This document shows, one piece after another, positions 6,519 to 11,026 of a stretch of DNA of 11,026 nt. The notes beneath the pieces were generated by a model. It was not told the DNA's origin, ran no database searches, and saw only the letters and a program-made list of their open reading frames with translations. The stretch's first letter is position 1. Every line of letters starts with the position of its first letter. Origin of the DNA: an uncultured Sutterella sp. (GTDB lineage Bacteria > Pseudomonadota > Gammaproteobacteria > Burkholderiales > Burkholderiaceae_F); NCBI GenBank assembly GCA_900552915.1, contig USBS01000061.1:1-11026 (forward strand). Reading direction: 5' to 3'. A program made the position numbers and the translations under genes.

Positions 6519-6598
6519 CTGAAAATAAATTTTCAGCCCTGGCAAAGCCTTGATTTTCTTGGGAAAACTTTGTCAGGGGGTATTGATTTTTCTGAAAA
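6519..6598. repeat. nested inverted repeats ahead of the transposase promoter
   Basis: CTGAAAAT/ATTTTCAG (6519-6536, 2-nt centre) is followed by an 11-bp stem CCCTGGCAAAG/CTTTGTCAGGG (6537-6547 and 6568-6578, one G-U pair). A second CTGAAAA (6592-6598) follows. TTTTCAG can therefore pair with either CTGAAAA copy, giving mutually exclusive folds in any RNA entering from ribF. The segment overlaps the -35 of the transposase promoter. Confidence 0.6.
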
Positions 6599-6611
6599 CA
6601 TAGATTATAAT
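6583..6611 (+). promoter_or_regulatory. transposase promoter
   Basis: TTGATT (6583-6588), a 17-nt spacer and a perfect TATAAT (6606-6611) form a good sigma-70 promoter. Transcription would start near 6618, leaving a leader of roughly 29 nt before the GTG at 6647. Confidence 0.7.
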
Positions 6612-6646
6612 TAGAGAAATCAGACCAATCTATCCAAGTTCCCACC

Positions 6647-8521
6647 GTGACCACCAGCAAAGATCTCTGCCAGCTCAATTTCCTCACCTTCAAAAATCGC
6701 GGGCATACCTACGTTCGTGCTTATCGAAACGCCTGGATCCCCAAGAAGCTCGATGACAAAGGTAATGTCATCAGAAAGGCCGGCAGCGCTCCCTGCGAGC
6801 AGCACCAGGTCGGGGCCCTCCTTCCTTCGGGCCGCGTCAAGGTCTCCAAGAACTTCCTCAAGAAATTCCCTGTTTTCGAAGGGGTTGACTGGTACTTCCT
6901 TGATCGTCAATTGGTCGATGAAGAGACCTACTACGCCCAAACTCCGGATCCCGTCGAACAAGCAGCGCAACAAACGACTGAAACTGAAACAGACGAGGCT
7001 CAAACTCGACAACAAGAGTCAGTCGATGAGATTGACGAGGCTGCATGTGTCTCCGGCCCCGAGGTCAAGAACTTCCTTCCATACTTTGCGTTGAGTAGTC
7101 TTGCTCAGGCAAACGGCTTGTTTGATGCTTTGAAGGAAGTTTTCGGCAAGGACGACGCCATTCGCTGGCGCGACTACGCCATCTACCAGATCCTCAACGG
7201 CGGTTCTGCCGACTGCTTCCAATACTGGGCGATGGATCAACACCTGCCTCATGCCTCGGCCAAAATGGACGGCAGAAGAATTTCCAAACTGCTGCAGACT
7301 TGTTCGCAGGAAGCCTGGGATCGGTTTTGGAGGGCCCGGTTTGATCAGGCCACAAAAATTGAGAACGACAAGGGTGATGAACGGTCTGTGCGCTTTTGCG
7401 CTTTCGACAGTACGTCCATCTCGACATACGCCGACTGGACACCGGCAGCCTATGGTCATGCTAAGCAGGATTCGGATTTAAAGCAGATCAACCTGGCTAC
7501 GGTCATCGATCAGTTGACCGGCATCATCGTCTACGCCTTTGTTTATGAGGGTTCCATCAACGACAAGGCAACCTACAGCTACGTTTACAGCCGCATGGAG
7601 CGGGCTGGCTTTCCCATGCAGAAAATCATGCTCGTGACCGATCGCGGCTATTACAGCAGCGGCAATGCCTACGAGATGCTGAAAAACAATGCCCACTACC
7701 TGTCGGCTGTGCCGATTACCAGGGACAGCGTCGAGGAAAAATGGATCCTCGAACAGGGCGACAGCATTAAAGACATGCCGCATTTTTGGGACAACGTCAA
7801 TCAAGTTGCCCATTTCAGAAGGCAGGAAAAATGGAAACTTCCCGACGGCAGCTTTAAAGAAACCTACACCCACATCCTCTTTGATCCGGATACCGCCAAG
7901 GAAGCCAAAAGCAGCCTCAACAATCTGTTGACAAGGACTGTGGATAGCCTCAATAAGGGACAGTCTGTTGATCAACAAGCGTTCAATTCTGCCAGGCCTT
8001 ACCTGAAGCAAATCCCGAATCCTGACGGCAAGCAGCACATGCAAGCCGAAAAGATCTGGGCATTCAATCAGGCTGCCATTGAACGCCACCACAAGCGCGC
8101 CGGCTTCTGGGTGCTTAAAACTGACGTCGTAGACGATCCCGTGGTTGCAGTAACGCTCTATCGGATGCGTGAATTTATCGAACAGGGATTCGATCAATTG
8201 AAAAATGAAGTCGGCGGCAGGCGTTTACGCGTGCAGGAGCGTTCTCACCTCGGTAAGGTGCTGCACTTCCTGTTGGCCGTTTCATTACGTGTGAACGCGC
8301 GTTTCAGATTCGATCACCACAAGCAGCTCGTGCCGGCCAGCAAGCTTGAAATCCCAAGCAATTCGCTCGACACGCTCCTGGCAAAAATCAATCGCTACAA
8401 GATCCGCCGTATGAATCCGAGTCAGCAGTGGCTGCTCGACCTTGTTCCCAAATCTGTGCAGTCCATGCTTAACGTCATGTTTGGCATCGGTCGCTTGCCC
8501 AAGAGAATGGTGATCCGATGA
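6647..8521 (+). CDS. IS4/IS1634-type DDE transposase
   Basis: A 624-residue transposase with a complete RNase-H-like catalytic triad. Asp254 is in FCAFDSTS, Asp332 in LVTDRGYYS and Glu512 in FIEQGFDQ. The IS4-type Y-(2)-R-(3)-E-(6)-K signature is exact (Tyr505, Arg508, Glu512, Lys519). The long stretch between the second Asp and the Glu fits the beta-rich insertion domain of this group. Residues 1-90 are a basic N-terminal domain, and 98-131 a Gln/Thr/Glu-rich linker. The start is a GTG without a Shine-Dalgarno, fitting low translation, and no closer ATG start exists before residue 196. The frame is intact, so the element may be active. The gene ends 40 nt before the right inverted repeat, within whose hairpin its transcript would stop poorly (TTTAGG). 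Confidence 0.93.
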   Translation: MTTSKDLCQLNFLTFKNRGHTYVRAYRNAWIPKKLDDKGNVIRKAGSAPCEQHQVGALLPSGRVKVSKNFLKKFPVFEGVDWYFLDRQLVDEETYYAQTPDPVEQAAQQTTETETDEAQTRQQESVDEIDEAACVSGPEVKNFLPYFALSSLAQANGLFDALKEVFGKDDAIRWRDYAIYQILNGGSADCFQYWAMDQHLPHASAKMDGRRISKLLQTCSQEAWDRFWRARFDQATKIENDKGDERSVRFCAFDSTSISTYADWTPAAYGHAKQDSDLKQINLATVIDQLTGIIVYAFVYEGSINDKATYSYVYSRMERAGFPMQKIMLVTDRGYYSSGNAYEMLKNNAHYLSAVPITRDSVEEKWILEQGDSIKDMPHFWDNVNQVAHFRRQEKWKLPDGSFKETYTHILFDPDTAKEAKSSLNNLLTRTVDSLNKGQSVDQQAFNSARPYLKQIPNPDGKQHMQAEKIWAFNQAAIERHHKRAGFWVLKTDVVDDPVVAVTLYRMREFIEQGFDQLKNEVGGRRLRVQERSHLGKVLHFLLAVSLRVNARFRFDHHKQLVPASKLEIPSNSLDTLLAKINRYKIRRMNPSQQWLLDLVPKSVQSMLNVMFGIGRLPKRMVIR

Positions 8522-8524
8522 GGC

Positions 8525-8567
8525 AAAAAACTCCGCACCATAGATTGAGTTTTATGGTGCGGAGTTT
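8525..8567 (-). terminator. rho-independent terminator of metQ, formed by the IS right end
   Basis: A perfect 15-bp stem (AAACTCCGCACCATA 8528-8542, TATGGTGCGGAGTTT 8553-8567) with a 10-nt loop. On the minus strand it is followed by TTTTTT (8530-8525), making a strong terminator about 18 nt after the metQ stop. On the plus strand the tail is only TTTAGG. The outer arm overlaps the right inverted repeat of the insertion sequence. Confidence 0.82.
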
Positions 8568-8571
8568 AGGT
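8561..8571 (-). repeat. right terminal inverted repeat of the IS
   Basis: GGAGTTTAGGT is the exact reverse complement of 6489-6499. An inverted copy of its AAACTCC core occurs again at 8528-8534, creating the right-end hairpin. Confidence 0.55.
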
Positions 8572-8584
8572 CATAAACAGTCGA

Positions 8585-9409
8585 TTAGAAAGCAGGCACC
8601 ACGGAACCCTTGTACTTTTCAAGGATGAAATCGCGCACGGCAGGCGACGTAATCACCGTCTTCAGCTTCGTGAGCGCTTCACGATTGTCGTCGCTGCGAA
8701 CCGCAACCACATTGGCGTACGGCGAATCCTTGGATTCGGTAAAGAGCGAATCCTTGGTGGGATTGAGACCGACGCTCAGAGCGAAGTTGGAATTGATCAC
8801 GGCAAAGTCGACGTCGTCAAGCGTACGCGGCAGCACGGCGGCTTCCATTTCAAGAATCTTGACATTCTTGGCGTTATTGACGATGTCGGCAGGCGTGCCG
8901 TTTACGCCCACACGGTCCTTAAGACCGAAGAAGCCCGCGTCGGCCAAAACCTTCAAAGCACGGCCGCCGTTGGTCGGGTCGTTCGGGATGGCAATCTTGG
9001 CGCCGTCGGGAATGTTCTTGACGTCCTTAAACTTCTTGGAGTAAACGCCCATCGGCTCGATATGCACCGCCACCAAAGAGGAAAGCTTCAAGCCGCGCTC
9101 CTTGGAAAAACTGTCGAGATAAGGCTTGTGCTGGAAGAAGTTGGCGTCGATTTCCTTGTCGGCCAAGGCCATATTGGGCTTGACGTAGTCGGAGAATTCC
9201 AGAACCTTCAGCGTCACGCCCTGCTTCTTCATTTCGGGTGCAATGAAGTTGAGAATGTCGGCGTGCGGAACCGGAGTGGCGCCCACGGTGATCGTCGTCT
9301 CGGCGGCAGCGGTCTTGCCGGCCGGAGCCTTGGCCTTGTCGTCGCCGCAGCCCGTCAGAGCAAAAGCGGCAGCCGCGCACAGCGCGACGCTCGTCAGAAA
9401 CTTATTCAT
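8585..9409 (-). CDS. metQ: methionine ABC transporter substrate-binding lipoprotein
   Basis: A 274-residue NlpA/MetQ-family protein that binds methionine in the periplasm and delivers it to the MetNI transporter. The signal peptide ends in ALTGC, with Cys21 as the lipidated residue. Mature-protein hallmarks include TVGATPVPHADIL, EFSDYVKPNMALADKEIDAN split over about 80-100, NFFQHKPYL and IAIPNDPTNGGRAL. The ATG at 9409 is chosen because GGGAG lies 8-9 nt upstream; an earlier in-frame ATG at 9424 overlaps that site. No metN or metI lies within the window, so it is an orphan here; they may lie elsewhere. It is preceded by a leader with a strong hairpin and followed by the terminator in the IS end. 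Confidence 0.93.
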   Translation of the reverse strand: MNKFLTSVALCAAAAFALTGCGDDKAKAPAGKTAAAETTITVGATPVPHADILNFIAPEMKKQGVTLKVLEFSDYVKPNMALADKEIDANFFQHKPYLDSFSKERGLKLSSLVAVHIEPMGVYSKKFKDVKNIPDGAKIAIPNDPTNGGRALKVLADAGFFGLKDRVGVNGTPADIVNNAKNVKILEMEAAVLPRTLDDVDFAVINSNFALSVGLNPTKDSLFTESKDSPYANVVAVRSDDNREALTKLKTVITSPAVRDFILEKYKGSVVPAF

Positions 9410-9434
9410 CGGTCTTTCTCCCATATTTTCCGAA

Positions 9435-9463
9435 AGCACAAACCACTGATCTCGGTTTGTGCT
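9435..9463 (-). promoter_or_regulatory. hairpin in the metQ leader
   Basis: AGCACAAACC and GGTTTGTGCT form a perfect 10-bp stem with a 9-nt loop, between the probable transcript start and the ribosome binding site. It abuts a second inverted repeat TCGATC/GATCGA (9463-9482). The T-run after it is only three bases. It could stabilise the mRNA or be an operator; it matches no SAM riboswitch or MetJ box that I recognise. Confidence 0.5.
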
Positions 9464-9481
9464 CGATCAATGATGGGATCG

Positions 9482-9509
9482 ATTTTACACGCGGCAAGTT
9501 CGGGGCAAA
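9482..9509 (-). promoter_or_regulatory. candidate metQ promoter
   Basis: On the minus strand TTTGCC (9509-9504), a 16-nt spacer and TAAAAT (9487-9482) give an acceptable sigma-70 match. The start would fall near 9475, ahead of the leader hairpin. Confidence 0.4.
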
Positions 9510-9557
9510 GCGCAGGCAAAAGCGCCGTGCTGCGAAAACTTGCGGGCAATTGAGGTA

Positions 9558-10268
9558 TTACCTTGCCGGCACCACGTCGTAGTTGAGCCAAACGGCGCCG
9601 CCCGACAACACCTCCGACTTCTTGAATCGAAGCGAAAGATTCTTCGCGGGCATTTTCCCCGCCTCGGCCGCCTCGTAGATGGCCGGGCTCTCGCGGGAGG
9701 CGTCGATTGCCGGATAGATGATCGTGCTCACTTCGTCAACAAAGCCGGCTTCAAAGAAGGCGGCATTGATGATGGCGCCGCCTTCGAGCATCCACACCCC
9801 GTCTCCGTAGTCTTTCGCAAGCTGCTTTAGCGCATGCTCGAGCTCGCGTCCGTCCACGGGTACCGTCACGACACCGACGCCCGCCTGCCGCAGCTCTTCG
9901 ATGTAGGCGTCGCAAACGCGATCACTTACAACGGTCACAATCTGTTCGCCCGTTTCCTGAACCGAACGGCCGTAGTGCAGCTTGCCTTTGAAGTCGAAGG
10001 CAACCGAGATCTTCCGTCCTTTCGGGTCAACTGCAAAGCCGCGAGCAGGCTGCGCATCTTCATCGCGCAACGCTGCCGGATCGCCTTCGGTGATCTCTTC
10101 GCTGTATTCGGCCATGGTCACACGCCCGATCATCCAGCCGACATAGTCGTAGCGATTTGCCACCTCCTCGTAAACGGCACCGACGGAGCAATCCTCGGCA
10201 AAAGGACTCCAACGTGACGGAAGCAGTCGGCCGTCAACGCTTGCGGCCATATGGCAGACAACATGCAT
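9558..10268 (-). CDS. RibD C-terminal / dihydrofolate-reductase-fold family oxidoreductase
   Basis: A 236-residue protein with the reductase fold of the RibD C-terminal domain, without the deaminase domain. The opening HMAASVDGRL and the later WMLEGGAIINAAFFEAG (159-175) with VDEVSTIIYPAID are the usual substrate- and NADPH-site segments. Such stand-alone proteins are predicted NADPH-dependent reductases, often of pyrimidine-like substrates, and the true substrate here is unknown. The ATG at 10268 follows a perfect AAGGAG 7 nt upstream; the frame runs further to 10325 but that part lies in a terminator hairpin. The gene has no obvious partner: it is 148 nt upstream of metQ, which has its own leader. 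A strong terminator ends just 3 nt before the AAGGAG, implying regulated read-through. Confidence 0.85.
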   Translation of the reverse strand: MHVVCHMAASVDGRLLPSRWSPFAEDCSVGAVYEEVANRYDYVGWMIGRVTMAEYSEEITEGDPAALRDEDAQPARGFAVDPKGRKISVAFDFKGKLHYGRSVQETGEQIVTVVSDRVCDAYIEELRQAGVGVVTVPVDGRELEHALKQLAKDYGDGVWMLEGGAIINAAFFEAGFVDEVSTIIYPAIDASRESPAIYEAAEAGKMPAKNLSLRFKKSEVLSGGAVWLNYDVVPAR

Positions 10269-10284
10269 ACACAAACTCCTTACG

Positions 10285-10319
10285 AAAAAGGCCCGAAGCC
10301 AAACAACTCTTCGAGCCTT
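10285..10319 (-). terminator. terminator or attenuator directly before the RibD-like gene
   Basis: On the minus strand AAGGCTCGAAG (10319-10309) pairs with CTTCGGGCCTT (10298-10288) as an 11-bp stem with one U-G pair and a 10-nt loop, followed by TTTTT (10289-10285). The AAGGAG of the RibD-like gene begins at 10281. There is no room for a promoter between the two. Confidence 0.75.
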
Positions 10320-10405
10320 GTACACCTTGAATCATGCCGCAAAGCAGAAATCGATTCGGGACAAAAACGAGCAAAAGGTTGCCTGAACGTCCCAGTCCGC
10401 CCGCT

Positions 10406-11026
10406 TTAGTCCTTGAGGTAGTACTCCACAGTCGTCACGACGCGCACGTTCTTAATCCAACGCGTGTTGTTGTCGCGGTCGTAGATCTGGAACTGACCCT
10501 GCGAAGCGCGACGGATCTTGCCCAGAGTCGATCCGGAATCCTTGGCAAACTTTTCAGCCGCTTCGCGTGCGTTGACGGTAGCCGCTTCGATCATGGCGGG
10601 CTTGATGTCGTTGAGCTTCGTGTAGTTGAAAAGCGTCGCGTAGTTGTAGTCGTCAACCGGCGTCACGCCCTGTGCGATGAGTTCGCTCAAAGAGCGCTGA
10701 AGCTTAAGGACAGCGTCGACGTTTTTCGTCGAAACGGTGATGGTAGGCGTCAGAATGTAGCGGTAGGTGCGTTTGTTTTCGCCGTACATTGTGGCCTGTG
10801 CATCGTCGACCTTGGGACTTGCGTCGGTGATTTCTTCGGCCTTAATGCCGCCCTTTTTGAGAAAGTCCTTCACGATGTCGGTCTGCGTTTCGGCAGTTCG
10901 ATAGACCTGCTGCAGATCGTCGCCGAGCACTCTGAAGGAAATCGGCCAGAGCACTTCATCGGCTCGAACGGTTTGCGTCGCCAACCCCTTGACGGTCACA
11001 ACGCGGTCGCGCGAGACAAAGGCATC
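10406..11026 (-). CDS. SIMPL domain (DUF541) protein, N-terminus beyond the window
   Basis: At least 206 residues; the frame is open to the right edge, where it reads DAFVSRDRVVTVKGLATQTV, so the true start lies outside. The family usually has an N-terminal signal or membrane anchor immediately before such an FVxRDRxVTVxGL segment, then a SIMPL/DUF541 domain (TITVSTKNVDAVLKLQRSLS in the middle) and a C-terminal KNVRVVTTVEYYLKD. Proteins of this type are found in the periplasm or inner-membrane surface; their biochemical role in bacteria is poorly defined. It ends 86 nt before the terminator that precedes the RibD-like gene, which may be its own terminator. Confidence 0.85.
   Translation of the reverse strand, partial: DAFVSRDRVVTVKGLATQTVRADEVLWPISFRVLGDDLQQVYRTAETQTDIVKDFLKKGGIKAEEITDASPKVDDAQATMYGENKRTYRYILTPTITVSTKNVDAVLKLQRSLSELIAQGVTPVDDYNYATLFNYTKLNDIKPAMIEAATVNAREAAEKFAKDSGSTLGKIRRASQGQFQIYDRDNNTRWIKNVRVVTTVEYYLKD

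Larger units (their letters stand above)
6489..8571 (+). mobile_element. IS4/IS1634-type insertion sequence, about 2.08 kb
   Basis: An intact transposase gene is flanked by an 11-bp perfect inverted repeat, ACCTAAACTCC on the left (6489-6499) and GGAGTTTAGGT on the right (8561-8571). The bases just outside are not an obvious 5-6 bp duplication. Either the true ends differ slightly, a copy has recombined, or a long target duplication typical of some IS1634 members is involved. The element lies between ribF and metQ and interrupts neither. Ends are inferred from this single copy. Confidence 0.65.

Noticed and set aside
7478..8197. A 239-codon open frame antisense to the transposase.
   Set aside because: It is a shadow of the transposase coding frame, has no ribosome binding site and resembles no protein family.

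Overview
The window looks like chromosomal DNA of a Betaproteobacterium, probably order Burkholderiales and possibly the Sutterella/Parasutterella group. This is inferred from the protein style, the purN - RsmB/NOP methyltransferase gene pair, the RibF sequence and the moderately high GC. No database search was possible. Most genes are housekeeping or metabolic. The unusual parts are an insertion sequence, a broken ribF, and a lower-GC left end with an orphan AAA-type ATPase and small unrecognised ORFs.

Layout: (1) 1-2000, all on the minus strand: an Orc1/Cdc6-like AAA ATPase (138-1307), preceded in transcription order by a 65-codon ORF and a 143-residue hypothetical protein. The hypothetical gene has a good ribosome binding site and a palindrome in its leader. 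A strong plus-strand-oriented terminator lies inside its 3' end. (2) 2287-4499, minus: purN followed 18 nt later by an RsmB-like rRNA cytosine methyltransferase, closed by a strong rho-independent terminator. (3) 4683-5240, minus: an exported phospholipase-D-type nuclease containing a 15-bp tandem repeat. (4) 5448-6370, plus: ribF, which makes FMN and FAD from riboflavin. It is split by a frameshift exactly at the boundary between its two enzymatic domains. (5) 6489-8571: an IS4/IS1634-type insertion sequence with an intact DDE transposase, its own promoter and short inverted ends. Its right-end hairpin also forms the terminator of the converging metQ. (6) 8585-9409, minus: metQ, a D-/L-methionine-binding lipoprotein, without its transporter partners nearby. 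(7) 9558-10268, minus: a RibD-C/dihydrofolate-reductase-fold protein with a perfect terminator hairpin directly in front of its ribosome binding site. (8) 10406 to the right edge, minus: a SIMPL (DUF541) protein cut off at its N-terminus by the window end.

Functional links: purN and the methyltransferase form an operon. ribF and the RibD-like gene belong to related enzyme families but are not in one operon. No defence, secretion or biosynthetic system is evident. The observations most worth following are the domain-precise split of ribF, the terminator placed immediately upstream of the RibD-like start codon, the IS end serving as a host-gene terminator, and the tandem repeat next to the nuclease active site.
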